64,000 nt of DNA, taken from NCBI RefSeq assembly GCF_001411555.2, contig NC_049914.1:16922298-16986297 (forward strand). The letters run 5' to 3'. The notes under the pieces were generated by a model that saw only the letters and a list, made by a program, of their open reading frames with translations, was not told where the DNA came from and did no database searches. The translations under genes were made by a program, and so were the position numbers. Positions 22,128 through 32,830 of this stretch are shown here, in pieces. This DNA comes from Juglans regia (lineage: Eukaryota; Streptophyta; Magnoliopsida; Fagales; Juglandaceae). Positions within the stretch are counted from its first letter, which is position 1, and each line of letters starts with the position of its first letter.

Positions 22128-23592
22128 TGATAAAGTGTTGGAAATGCATAATTAAGTTGTTTAAGTGAATTATATGTTTCATCAAATAAGAGTTGAGCAA
22201 CTTAATTACACATCAAATTTTAGTACCGGACTCCAAATCAATTGATGCCAATATTTTGCATATAAAAATTTCACATTTGCCTCTAAAATAATTAAACACT
22301 TATATCATACTTATATGTGCAGGGCATTTATGGAAAGAAAAAAAATAAAAGAGCCATACAACAATTATTTCCTAACCCTTGTCAAGATGCCCCTTCGACG
22401 GTCCCATGTGAAGTGTGCTGGAGTGTGCAAAGGAATGGCAGAGGACGTAAACCACAGAACAACTCACAGGAGCAGCAGCAAATCAAGCGGAACAGAGACC
22501 TCTTTTTCTCTGGGTCGTTTGCATTCATGTTTGGAGGGGGCAAAATATTATTCAATTATTCGATTATTCTCTTTGTGCCGGTGAGGTAGCACGTTTGGAG
22601 GGGCCCCAGTTTTTCGATTCATTCCGTCATTGTTTGGGTCGTTTTGGGGGAATTATTATTCTTCTTTGGCAATTTTGTTTAGGGAAAAAAAAAATCAGAT
22701 GTTGGGTTTTATTCTTTTTGGGCATTTTGCTAATCTAGAGATGATAGGGTAGATTTTCAGCTTGGGATTCAAGGGGTAACCCATAACCGTTTTGGGTTGG
22801 ATTTTCTTTAATGTTATGTGATTTTGATGATTAATTTGTTGAATTATATTTCAATTTGCATTTAGAAAGGATTGAAGTTCTTTGTTCTTGATTTAGCTCA
22901 GTTGTAGACATAAAGGCACAATTGATACTTGAACAAGTAACAAGACTTTGATGGTTTTCTTCCACTATTTTACAGTTATCATATAATCTGTCAAGTAGTT
23001 TTATTAGGCTAAAATTTTGGGCTCATTGCTACATTATCCAACCATGATTTCTAGGAATGAGAGAATGGTTGAGAGAAGATGAAAAGAGAAGTAAATCCAT
23101 CACCAAATCAGTAGGCAAAAATTGCTTCCCAAGTGTTGTTTTATTGTTTCTTACAAGTTTAATTCAATTTCTATACATTTCCTCTAAATCTCTTGGTTCT
23201 TAGTAATTTTAGAAACATAGATTCACATTTACTTTCAGTTTTACTTGTACTTGAACTTCCAAAACAACCAATAATTTTACTCTTAATTCAGTCCACACTT
23301 CCTTAGTAAATAGCCCCCATTTTGGTGTTAATATAGTTAGTGGTCGACTTTTGAATTTTATTTCTCATTTCCCTTTTTCTTTTTTTTTTTTTTGGTTCAT
23401 TGCTAGATCTTTTAGTTTAATGCTTTCTTATCCTTTCAAAATTTCTTGTCACCATAAACGGGAATATGTTGCCTATTATGATTATGAAATGTATGCTTAA
23501 TTCTCATTGTCCCTGCGAATTCAATCTTGGGATTTACTCTTGTATTACTTTGACAGCTTCTGCACTTGAAAGTCGAAATTATAAGTTGATCA
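22128..23592 (+). repeat. 3' LTR of element D
   Basis: It starts TGATAAAGTGTTGG and ends GTTGATCA, followed by the target duplication TGAAT. It matches 14072-15517 along its whole length. Confidence 0.92.
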
Positions 23593-25078
23593 TGAATTCT
23601 TTGGGTCCAAGATTTATTCTAAGCTAGATCTACGATCTGGTTATCACCAGATCAAGATTAGATTTAAAGATATCCCTAGGACAACTTTTAGGACCCATGA
23701 GGGTCACTACAAATTTTTAGTCATGCGTTTTGGATTGATTAATGCACCCTCTAGATTGCAGTCTTTAATAAATACCCTTTTTAAGCCCTACTTTAGAAAG
23801 TTCATATTGGTATTGTTTGACGATATCTTAATGTATAGTAAGGATGAGGTTGAGCATGTTCAGCACCTGAAAATTACACTGGATTTATTAAGGCAAAATT
23901 AGCTATTTGCAAAGATGAGTAAATGTAGATTGGGTGTAGAGAGGGGTGGGGTCAGCTGATTTCGGCAAAATGAGTGAAAGTTGATCCTACTAAACTACTT
24001 GCCATAGTTGACTTGCCAGTACTTACATCATTTAAATCATTTTTGGATTTCTTAGGTTTAACTAGGTACTACCAAACATTTATCCGGGAGTATGGTGTAA
24101 TTGTTGCTCCACTTACTGCCCTACTTAAGAATAATTTTTTTCTATGGAGTACAGTGGCCCAAACAGCTTTTAAGAAGTTGAAAGAAGCAGTTTCTATACC
24201 TCCGATGTTGGCTTTACCTAACTTCACTAAAAGCTTTGTTATTGAGTGTGACGCTTCAGGTACAGGCATTGGAGCAGTTCTGATGCACGATTCAAGACCC
24301 ATGGCTCTTTTCAGCCAAGCCTTGAAGGGAAAAGTCTTGGCTTTGTCTACCTACGAAAAGGAATTGCTAGCCCTAGTGTCAGCAGTACAAAGATGGAGGC
24401 CTTATTTGTTGGGTCAGTCTTTTGTCATAAAGACTAATCATCAGAGTATGAAGTATCTTTTGGAACAGAGGGTGAGTACTCCTATGCAACAACAATGGAT
24501 TACTAAGTTATTAGGCTATGACTTTATTGTCGAGTACAAGAAAGGGCAAGAGAATCGAGTGGCAAATGCCCTTTCCAGGCAGTTTGAGGAATCTGCTTCC
24601 GTATTCCTTATTTCATTTCCCACTGTTAACTAGCTGACAAAACTTAAACATAGCTATTCTAATGATTCTCACTTGATGGAGTTTTGTAAGAAAGTAGCTG
24701 AAGGCGAGGGATTATCTCCTAATGTTGTTCTTAAGGGAGACTTGATGTTTTACAAATGTCGATTGTATATACCTAATGATCCCACTTTTATTCAAAAACT
24801 ACTACACTTACTACACAATAGTTCAAAAGGAGGACATTCTGGAGTGGATAAGACCCTTTACATGGTGAGGAGGAATTTCTTATGGCCCAGCCTCAAGAGT
24901 GATGTTAAGGAGTTCATAAGGAGTTGTAATGTTTGCTAGAGGGTTAAAGTGGAGCAATCCTTACCCAATGGACTGCTTAAGTCCTTCCAATTCCCAATAA
25001 ACCTTGGACAGATATCTCAATGGATTTCGTTAAGGACCTGCCAGTCTCAAAGGGTCACTCAGCTATATGGGTGGTAGT
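23593..25078 (+). pseudogene. Element B third part: RT, RNase H, integrase N-terminus (broken)
   Basis: RT resumes exactly where it stopped at 14071 (YSKLDLRSGYHQIKI), with the active site LFDDILMYSKD intact near 23815-23847 and a stop at 23900-23902. The frame 23974-24633 holds the RT thumb and an RNase H (IECDASGTGIGAVL, LSTYEKELLALVSAV). The stop at 24631-24633 falls between RNase H and integrase. The integrase zinc region reads HSGVDKTLYMVRRNF and RSCNVC. It ends at the hAT target site GTGGTAGT (25071-25078). Confidence 0.8.
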
Positions 25079-25360
25079 TAGGGGTGTCAAATCGTGTTAA
25101 TGGGTCGTGTTCGTGTCGTGTCAGAGTATATACATTACAGTTAATGGGTCAACACGAACACGACCCGTTAAGGGTTTCGTGTCAAAATTCTAAACACGAA
25201 CACGATACGGTTTGATAACGGGTTGACACGACACGACCCGTTATGACACATTAGGAAATAAATTGACACGACACGATCCGACCCTTTTCAACCCGTTTAC
25301 ATTAATGGATTGAACTGATACGATATGACACGATCCGACACGACCCGTTTTATCCCATTA
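25079..25360. repeat. Left terminal inverted repeat and subterminal ACGGGT zone of the hAT
   Basis: The terminal TAGGGGTGTCA is followed by many copies of ACCCGT/ACGGGT mixed with CGTGTCGTG and its complement. Ac-like transposases bind clustered short subterminal motifs, so these are likely transposase binding sites. Confidence 0.75.
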
Positions 25361-25554
25361 TAAATTTTAAATATAAATAATATCTAAAAAAAAAAAAAAC
25401 TACAAGTCTAAAGACTAAAATTACAATCCAAACAAATATCCACACACATTGTAACAATATATTAAAATTACATCTCAAATATGATAAACAAAACACACAT
25501 AGTAAATATATTAATATTACAATCCCAAATATAATAAAAATTAAAAACACAAAT

Positions 25555-27791
25555 CTAAACAAATCTAGAAGATGAAGAATGAGGTGGAGCGTCCTCCAAG
25601 CCCTTGCCCTTGTTGTTCTCCAACTCCATTACATCTTCAGTTAACTCGTCCAATTTAACTTCTTCTTGTATTTCTATTAAAAAAAAGACATCAGTAAAGT
25701 TTTATATTATTGAAAAATTACAGTCATTTATTTAATAAAATACTATAATATTACCTTGCTCTTCACCATATAACCAATCTCTAGTGCAAACTAATGCTTC
25801 AACAATATCTGCTTTTAGTGCACTTCTAAACTGATCAATGATACGCCCACCAACACTAAAAATAGATTCAGATGCAACTGTAGAAACTGGAACACTCAAA
25901 ATGTCACGAGCCATACGAGCAAAATCAGGATAACGAAATTCATTTCCTTTCCAAAAGGAAAGAATATCAATCTTTGCATTTCTTTCTGCCCTAGGTTCAT
26001 CCAAGTAAAGATCCAATTGACTTTTTTTCATATAGCCAGAAAGTTCATCAGGTCTAAATGTATCAAATTCCTGTATACAAAAAATAAATAAAAATATTTT
26101 CAAGCCAATATGTGATATGAAACAACAATATAATATATAATCAATAAACAAAAAAGATTATTTGATATTACCTCCAATAAATAATTATCATATGAAGACT
26201 GACTTTCCTCTCTAATAACAGTGCTATCAGAAGTCGTGGTAGAACATGTCGTTGTAGGAGCACTAGAAGAACCATATTCCATGAAAAGAGATGACATTTT
26301 GCTCCGAACATTCATATACTCTATAGAACATTCTCCATAAAGCTTTGTATAAGAAAAATCAACAAAATGAAGCTTGTATCGAGAATCCAATATAACTGCT
26401 ATAGCCAACAACACATTGAACTCGGACCAATATTTCTCAAACTTAGCAAGCATTTTACAACACATTCTCTTCATGTAGTCATCTTCACCCTCAGAGTGCC
26501 TCTTTAATGTAAAATAAATCGAAAACACTGATGGAAAGTAGAGATTGGCTGTAGGGTATTTAATCCCAGAAAAATTACAGGTGTCTCTATAAAAACCTCT
26601 CAATAAATCGTTAATCTTCTGTACTCGTTCCCACTCAGATATTGATGGACAATGCTTAAAATTGGAATCAGTCAACTCCAAATGAGTAAAGGCATGGCGA
26701 TAGAAAAGAGCACTCTCAAGCATAAGATAAGTAGAATTCCATCTAGTGGGGACATCCTGTCTCAACCCTTTCTTGCTATCCAAAGACATTTGATTTGTTG
26801 AATCCATAAATTTTACTTTCCTTGTTTGTGATCCTTTGACATACTTGATACTTTCACGAACTTTTTGGATAGCAACATCAATCTCTTTTAATCCATCTTG
26901 TACTACCAAATTCAGAATATGGGCACAACAACGAAGATGAAAGAACTCACCATCACAAAGAAGAGCTTTCTTAATGTTCAATTGAGTTTTTAACAACTCC
27001 ACTGAAACATCATTAGAAGAAGCATTGTCTAAAGTCAATGAAAAAATCTTGTGTTGAATTCCCCACTCACATAGCAAATTATAAATTTTTTCAGACAAAG
27101 ATATGCCATTATGTGGTGGTGGCATAAAAGAAAAGTTCAAAACTCTTTTCTGCAGAACCCAATTCTTATCCAGAAAATGTGCTGTAATGCACATATAACC
27201 ATCAGTGGTTATAGAAGTCCATAAGTCAGATGTTAGACTAATTCTACCAGGAGAATCATTTAACATGCATTTAATCCTTTTTTTTTTTTCTCGATGATAC
27301 ATCTTAACCAAATCAGCCATGGCAGTATTCCTAGAAATAATTGGAACATCTGGACGTAAATATTGTAATAAAGATCTCACCCCCGAATATTCAACAAACC
27401 GAAAAGGCAATTCATGCTTCACAATAGCAGATACCAAAATTTCTCTATATTGTTCAGTGTCAAATTTATGAGCGCTTACCGAAATATTTCCACTATTTTG
27501 TGATAACATCATCTGACCAATATCTCGTGAATTTCTCCTAGGGCATGTCTCAATGTGACGCCTCATATTGCTGGTTCCATATTTGCTTGCTGTCATATAA
27601 ATAACTCCACACATCTTACACTTGGCTCGTGGTTTGCCATCATTGTTCTCAGAATCAGGAACCATTTCAAAAAAAGCCCACACGTTTGACCGCTTCTTTC
27701 TTTTTGTTTTAACTTCCTCATTTTGAATACTTTCTGAGTCAAACGGGTCCAAATCAATCATCTCATCATTTTCACTTGCTGCTGAACTCAT
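25555..27791 (-). CDS. hAT transposase (BED zinc finger, three exons, uninterrupted)
   Basis: Exons are 26172-27791, 25755-26070 and 25555-25673, joined by GT-AG introns at 26071-26171 and 25674-25754; together they give 684 residues with no internal stop. A BED zinc finger lies at residues 36-84 (Cys58, Cys61, His79, Cys83), a DNA-binding fold found in RICESLEEPER/Ac-like proteins. The RNase H-like core shows Asp189 (SLTSDLW) and Asp255 (LTLDNASS); the matching Glu is in VASESIFSVGG (about residue 608), within the C-terminal hAT dimerisation region. The start at 27791 is the first ATG before an acidic leader. All three catalytic residues being present argues for an active or recently active enzyme. 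Exon 3 is the least certain part; an alternative stop lies at the end of the frame extending to 25732. Confidence 0.88.
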
Positions 27792-27931
27792 CTGACAACA
27801 AACAACAAGAACAAATGTAAGAGTATGACATTAATTGTAGGGGACCAATTTACGCGTAAAAAACGAAAGCAGCAATCGTGTAGATTATTTGCCCGATTTT
27901 ATAATTAATTACAAAATTTATTATGAGATTG

Positions 27932-27960
27932 ATATATATATATATATATATATATATATC
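27932..27960. repeat. (TA)n microsatellite within the hAT
   Basis: A run of about 14 TA units lies upstream of the transposase start. Confidence 0.9.
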
Positions 27961-28374
27961 TTCTAGAATTCTTGATTAAGATCATCTAGAATATGCCCGA
28001 TTGAGTAGGAGAAAGATAGACTCGTAATACAATCGTGTAGATTACATTTCAAGAGACTTTGGGTAAAATAAAATAAATGAACTCTTTAACTGAATTTATT
28101 AGAGTTTTAGTTGAGTTAATTTTTGTATTTTAATTTTTTTTTCTTGTTTTATTTTTCTCCACTTTGGGATGACATACACACCAAATTTATTAAATTTTCT
28201 CCGCCATCTATTCATGTAGCAATATATAATCATCTATTCTTGTTAGGAAGAATTCTCCGTCATCTCAACAAACCACAACAAAGCTGAAATAATTAAACCA
28301 ACCTTTCCCTCAATTAAACCGGCCAGTGAAATAATTATTCATGATCTGCGCTTAATCCCAAATACAATTACATA

Positions 28375-28592
28375 CAGAAGAACATTACGATTTTACATAC
28401 AGAAGAAATAAAAAATTCAATCGGGAATCATGGTGTTACGGGCCTGTTTGGATGCCGAGAAAATCTATATAACAACTGTACAATTACATACAGAAGAACA
28501 ACACGATTTTACATTCAGAAGAAGCATAAATAATTCAATCGCTCATCATGGGCGTTACGGGCCTGTTTGGATGCCGAGAAAAACAATAGGAA
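28375..28592. repeat. Imperfect direct duplication inside the hAT
   Basis: The block with ACGATTTTACATACAGAAG, then TTACGGGCCTGTTTGGATGC and GAGAAAA occurs twice, about 119-120 bp apart (first TTACGGGCC near 28436, second near 28555). It is non-coding. Confidence 0.8.
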
Positions 28593-28639
28593 GTTTGTAC
28601 AACAGATTTAACAACTCAAAAATCACATTTTCTTACAGT

Positions 28640-28990
28640 GGAAGGCGCGGCGTGGGCGACGGGGCGCTGGCGGCGGCAAATGCGAATCCGTGGTTGAAAT
28701 CTTTGTGGGCGACTCGGCGTCACCGTGAAACTAGAGGCCAGAGGGGGGCGGCGTCACCGTGAGGCGCGAAGACTGAAGCAAACTGGAGTGGAGGGCCTGG
28801 AGGCGACGCGACATCACCGTGAAGATGAGTGGAGAGGCGAGCCAGGAGGGCGGCGTCGTCGTCGCAAGGATTGAGGAGCCGAGGAGTTCGACCTTCAAAT
28901 TGCGTTTCTGAAGAAGGCAGAACGACGAAGTCACGAAAGTGAAACACTGAAACCCGAAAGTTCAAAACAGGGGGGGCGGCTGAATGAATC
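28640..28990. other. GC-rich non-coding block in the hAT 5' leader region
   Basis: It is strongly GC-rich compared with the AT-rich remainder, with repeated GGCG and TCACCGTGA words (near 28719, 28753, 28814). It lies upstream of the transposase start and may be its promoter/leader or captured sequence. Short ORFs on both strands show no recognisable domain. Confidence 0.5.
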
Positions 28991-29079
28991 GGGCTGATAG
29001 TTAGGGTTTTTTTTTAATTAGTTTTTATACTTTTAGTTATAGCCTTTAGGTTATAAGGGTAAAGGGTATAAGGGTAATT

Positions 29080-29272
29080 TTAACTTTCATAACGGGTCAT
29101 AACGGGTCATAACGGGTTATAACGGGTTGACCCGTTAGTGACCCGTTAAGGTATCGTGTCTTAACGGGTCAACCCGTTTTGACCCGAACTCGTTAAGCCT
29201 AAACCCTAACCCGCTTTTATCGTGTCGTGTTCGTGTTGGGTTAACGGGTCGTGTCACATATTGCCACCCGTA
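29080..29272. repeat. Right terminal repeat and subterminal ACGGGT array of the hAT
   Basis: Four AACGGGT units at about 11-bp spacing (29092-29130) are followed by oppositely oriented GACCCGTTA units (29129-29180), then the terminal TGCCACCCGTA. The layout mirrors the left end. Confidence 0.8.
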
Positions 29273-30259
29273 GTGGTAGTGGATAGATTGACTAAATATA
29301 GTCATTTTATTTCATTATCACATCTCTACACTAGTAGAACTACTGCACAACTTTATATGCATCATATATTCAAATTACATGAATTCCCTAGATCTAATGT
29401 ATCTGATTGAGACCCTATTTTTACAAGCAATTTTTGGAGGGAACTCTTCAAGATTCATGATGTACAACTGTGCCCACTTCGTACCACCCACAAACAGATG
29501 GGCAATCGAAGGCTATTAATAAGAGTCACCAAAACTATCTCAGATGCTTTGTTGGAGATCTTCCTAAGGATTGGGTGCAATGGATTTCATCAGCTGAGTA
29601 GTGGTAGAATACCTCAGTGCACAGCTAGACAAAGATGACCCCTTTTTAGGTTGTGTATGGTTTTCCTCTGCCTTGGCTTGTCTGTTACGTGCCTGGTACC
29701 ACTCAAATTGCAAATGTGCATCAACTGCTTTTGTCAAGAGACCAAATGCTACATTTGTTAAAAGACAACCTGTACTGTGCACAAGATCGTATGAAAAAGT
29801 TTGCAGATTTGAAGTGGAATGAGCAAGTTTTTGCATAGGGTGATTGGGTTTACCTTAGATTGTAGCTGTATCATCAAATGTCAAAATCACAGCTTCGGTC
29901 TCTTAACCTTTCTCCACATTTCTAGGGTCCTTTTTAGCTGACCCAAAGGATTGGAGAGGTTGCTTTTCGACTTCAGCTACCCGCTTCGTCTCAGATCCAT
30001 CTAGTCTTTCATGTGTCCCAATTAAAGTGTAAATTGGGCTCTAATGTTGTGGTTTTGCCACAATTACCTCCAATCGATGCCGATGGTACCATTGAACCAG
30101 AACCAGCTAAGGTTCTCGACAGAAGATTTCAGAAACGTCATAACAAATAGATGGTGGAAATATTGGTGCGATAGCAAGGGCAAGTAGTTAAAGATGCTAC
30201 TTGGGAAGAGTTTCAGTCCCTTGCAGCGGCTTTCCCATACCTTATGCGCAAGGTGCTTT
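29273..30259 (+). pseudogene. Element B fourth part: integrase core, C-terminus and chromodomain (broken)
   Basis: The integrase core resumes with VVVDRLTKYSHFISL, has a stop where VSDRD is expected (VSD*DPIF near 29407-29411), and a damaged YHPQTDGQ region near 29490. The C-terminal part (VYLRL, SPHFYGPF-like text near 29850-29935) and a chromodomain remnant, KVLDRRFQKRHNK (about 30110-30145), follow with several stops. It ends at RKVL and a TGA just before the polypurine tract. Confidence 0.75.
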
Positions 30260-30273
30260 GAAGGGAGGAGGGA
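30260..30273 (+). other. Polypurine tract of element B
   Basis: GAAGGGAGGAGGGA lies directly after the pol stop, closely resembling the tract of element C. Confidence 0.8.
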
Positions 30274-30279
30274 TTTTCA

Positions 30280-30640
30280 TGAGTTGAGAGGGTGGCGGCT
30301 AGGGCAATGGAAGGTAATAGAAGGTAGACAAAGATGAGAGGAAGCTTAGGGCAACATACGATATTGTGGGTTGATGGTTAGATGGGCTTAAGTGGTGATG
30401 GACCTCATGAACGCATGTATGTTGTAATTGGTCTTGGTTGTAATTTTTATGGGTTACAAGGCCCATAATTGTAATAAAGCCATAGTGCTTTACGGAGTAG
30501 GACTAGATGAAGTGTATAACAAGTGACTATCAACGTAGAGAATAATCAATCAAGAAAATACATATCAGAACTCAATTTCTCTTTGACTTCTTCCTTATTC
30601 TCTCCATAATTCTTTCTATTACACATTTTCTCTCTCTATT
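30280..30640 (+). repeat. Putative 3' LTR of element B (right edge unknown)
   Basis: Sequence after the polypurine tract, from TGAGTTGAGAGG, has the composition of an LTR but shows no similarity to the presumed 5' LTR at 6487-7273. Its end could not be found. Confidence 0.4.
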
Positions 30641-30679
30641 CATGGAGCATGTGAAAGTTCCCCAACCACGTTAAGCAAA

Positions 30680-31322
30680 GTTGTGCATTTCGGGTGCCCA
30701 CATACGTTCACAAATGGACAAATAAATTTCGAAGAGTTCACAAATGTCTATCACTACAACAAAACAGTAGTGAGTTCACAAATCGACTTCACATAAAATG
30801 ATCTCAGCTCAATCTAAATACAAGAGTTCACAAATGGTCAAATAAATTCCCTCACAAATCAAGATCTATGGAAATCAAGTGGTTCAAATACTACTCAACA
30901 AGTATGAAAATAAAATTCAAAAGGGAGTTTTGTACCCAGATTACTCCAAACTGAAGAAGTCACCATCGTCATCGTCGAGTGACCTAGCCTTAGAGTGATG
31001 GGTTTTTTTTTGGTTTGAAGAATGAAAGCCGTCCAATGTGGAACTCGCCGTCGAGCAATGGGTTGCGGCAAGCTGAAAGAGTAACCATTGTCCAAACCTC
31101 GTCGTCAAACAAAGGGTGAGTAGAGTTATATTTTTAGAAATGAAGAAGTTTGTCAATTTATGGCCTTTTGGTCATTTCACATACTGCCAGCGACGAGGTG
31201 TGGCCTAAGAATAGAATTTTTCGGCTTGGTTTGGTTTCACAAATATTTGAAATCACCCCATCACATCTCAACTCATCTCAATATTCAAACACCATTCAAT
31301 CACAAATATTTTTCAATTCTCA
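30680..31322. other. Gene-free stretch with scattered GTTCACAAAT motifs
   Basis: GAGTTCACAAAT or close variants occur at about 30708, 30737, 30772 and 30824. The rest shows no recognisable gene; short minus-strand ORFs (30895-31156) have no domain. Confidence 0.4.
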
Positions 31323-31511
31323 TTTGGATAGTGAAAGTGTTTTAACTCATCTCATCTCATCATTACAACTTTTACAAATTTTCATAAAAAATATAATAAA
31401 CAATTCAACTTTTTCAAATCTAAAAAAAATAATAATATTAAAAAATAATATTCTATTAATACTTTATTCAACTTTCATCTAAAACTATTTCATCTCATCT
31501 CACTATCCAAA
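31323..31511. mobile_element. MITE copy with perfect 12-bp terminal inverted repeats
   Basis: TTTGGATAGTGA at 31323 and TCACTATCCAAA ending 31511 are exact inverted repeats. The inside (CATCTCATCTCAT, CAATTCAACTTTTTCAAAT, AATAATATTAAAAAATAATA) is the reverse complement of the MITE at 3755-3974 and of 59018-59216. Confidence 0.75.
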
Positions 31512-32830
31512 CCATTAAACTTTCAACTTTTCATCTAATCAATTACCTAATCATTACAACTTTTTCAAGTTTTCAAATAAAATATAAAACACAATTCAAC
31601 TTTTTCTTTTTCTTTTTTATAGAAACATACTCATTTCATTAAAGAACCGAATTTACAAATGTGACTTATCAATACAAGAGAATCTAATACATAGAAAATC
31701 CAGTCTATAAGCCAACTAACGCAACAACTTGAGCTTCCCCACTCACAAATTCTTTTGTGGCGGACATTGTCTTAACTTCTAATAAACTTTCTCATAACAG
31801 AGAAAGCGTTCTGTAAAAACAGAACTTAAAGACCCTCTCTATCCTCCCAGGAAAGAAAAGTACGGGACACTACTATGGACATCAAATCTAAAAGCCTAAT
31901 CCTATTTATTAAAAACTAAAGCCAACAAACAACTACAAATAACCACAAAAACAACTACAAGACCACAAGCACTGGTGAGGCCCCAGACGACACGCCTACC
32001 GCAAGCATCGTCATCTCGAGCCCTGGTAGAACTAGCACCCAGCTTTCGTACGAACCACAACAACTCGGCCGTACAATCACCAACCGTAGCATCGCCCATC
32101 ACTCTCGAAAACCACTTGCCCCGGACTACGTCCAATCCAAAGGCACAAACCTCACTCGGGTCAACAAAAAAACAACACCAAAAAAGAAACAAAACAAACA
32201 CAAAGCACTGAAACGGACAACAAGAAATAAACAAAAAAATAAAAATGGATGAACAGTACACAATGATCGACATTGGCTCGTGCAGAAACTGTTCATGCTG
32301 GGAGGAGGGCCGACAGTCAGACTTGAAAGTCCCAGAGTCAGAGGTTCCACAGAAACCGAGCGTGGCGTCAGGAGAGGGCACCTCAGTGGCGCGTGAAGGC
32401 CACGTGCCAACGCTGTCCAGAACTTCATCCAGCGCGTGCGGGCTACTCTCCACGCCGGATTTGGAGGTCTTGAAGATCGGCGGCTGGGCGTCATGCCGGC
32501 GGGACGCGTGTAGAGATGTGATGGCTGGAAAGACTCGAACGACAATCCTCCCTTATTCGGCCTAAAAACACAAAAACAAAACAAAAAAAATACTACATAG
32601 AAATAAAAGGATAGAGCAGAAAAGGAAGAGGGCGGGGGGGCGAGGAGTCGAAGCTCCCCCCCTTTCAAACGATCTGGGGTTTTGGGAACTTTAGAGAGAA
32701 GGGGGAGGGTTATCTAAACAAAAATTATATTCAAATATTATATTCTAACTCTCTTTTAATTTTATAATTTTTTTATTTAACATTTTCTCTCAACTTTCCC
32801 AAAATCCTATAAAAATCTTAAGGAAATACT
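31512..32830. mobile_element. Second adjacent MITE copy split by a retroposon-like insert
   Basis: 31512-31600 repeats the first half of the same MITE family (TTTTCATCTAATCA, AATTCAACTTTTTC). 32716 to about 32830 looks like the other half (ATTATATTCTAAC, then TCTCAACTTTCCC). The 1.1-kb GC-richer block between them is a later insertion. Confidence 0.45.
31605..32715 (-). mobile_element. Retroposon-like insert (LINE/SINE-type 3' end), minus strand
   Basis: Read on the minus strand the block ends in CTTTAATGAAATGAG, then TTTCTATAAAAAAG, the usual look of a plant L1-type or SINE 3' end with an A-rich tail. Its body is GC-rich with T-runs. ORFs at 31902-32453 and 32126-32668 are hydrophobic but show no reverse transcriptase or other domain. 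No convincing target duplication was found. Similar short A-tailed ends occur near 37381 and in the SOSEKI intron near 41030. Confidence 0.4.

Larger units (their letters stand above)
14072..23592 (+). mobile_element. Element D: Athila-type Ty3/gypsy retrotransposon nested in element B RT
   Basis: LTRs of about 1.45 kb (14072-15517 and 22128-23592) enclose gag, protease, RT, RNase H and integrase. The target duplication TGAAT is exact (14067-14071 and 23593-23597). Assignment to Athila rests on the long LTRs, the primer site of the tRNA-Asp type and a gag with a start like other Athila elements (TLRDYLQP, then FNFKPRMIPLIPHFHD). All coding frames carry stops. By eye the LTRs agree at about 95%. 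Confidence 0.9.
25079..29272 (-). mobile_element. hAT-superfamily DNA transposon, possibly autonomous
   Basis: The 4194-bp element is flanked by the exact 8-bp duplication GTGGTAGT (25071-25078 and 29273-29280), which is diagnostic of hAT elements. Its ends are short imperfect inverted repeats (TAGGGGTGTCA at the left; the right end read inward is TACGGGTGGCA). It carries one spliced transposase gene on the minus strand and ACGGGT/ACCCGT-rich subterminal zones. It interrupts the integrase of element B between WVV and VVVDRLTKYSHF-type sequence. Confidence 0.95.
6487..30640 (+). mobile_element. Element B: old chromovirus broken into four pieces by three later insertions
   Basis: Pieces 6487-8144, 13107-14071, 23593-25078 and 29273 to about 30640 join, once the insertions are set aside, into a single gag-protease-RT-RNase H-integrase-chromodomain order. 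The joins are supported by an exact 5-bp duplication (TGAAT) around element D and an 8-bp duplication (GTGGTAGT) around the hAT. The putative 5' LTR (ending 7273) and the sequence after the 3' polypurine tract (from 30280) share no visible similarity, so the element may be chimeric. The right end is not resolved. Confidence 0.75.

Noticed and set aside
28430..28762. 110-residue plus-strand ORF inside the hAT
   Set aside because: It crosses an imperfect non-coding duplication and a GC island, and shows no domain.
30895..31156. Two overlapping minus-strand ORFs
   Set aside because: No recognisable domain, overlapping frames, and no splice or promoter context.
31902..32668. Two overlapping hydrophobic minus-strand ORFs
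   Set aside because: They sit in a retroposon-like block, the hydrophobicity comes from T-runs, and no domain is visible.
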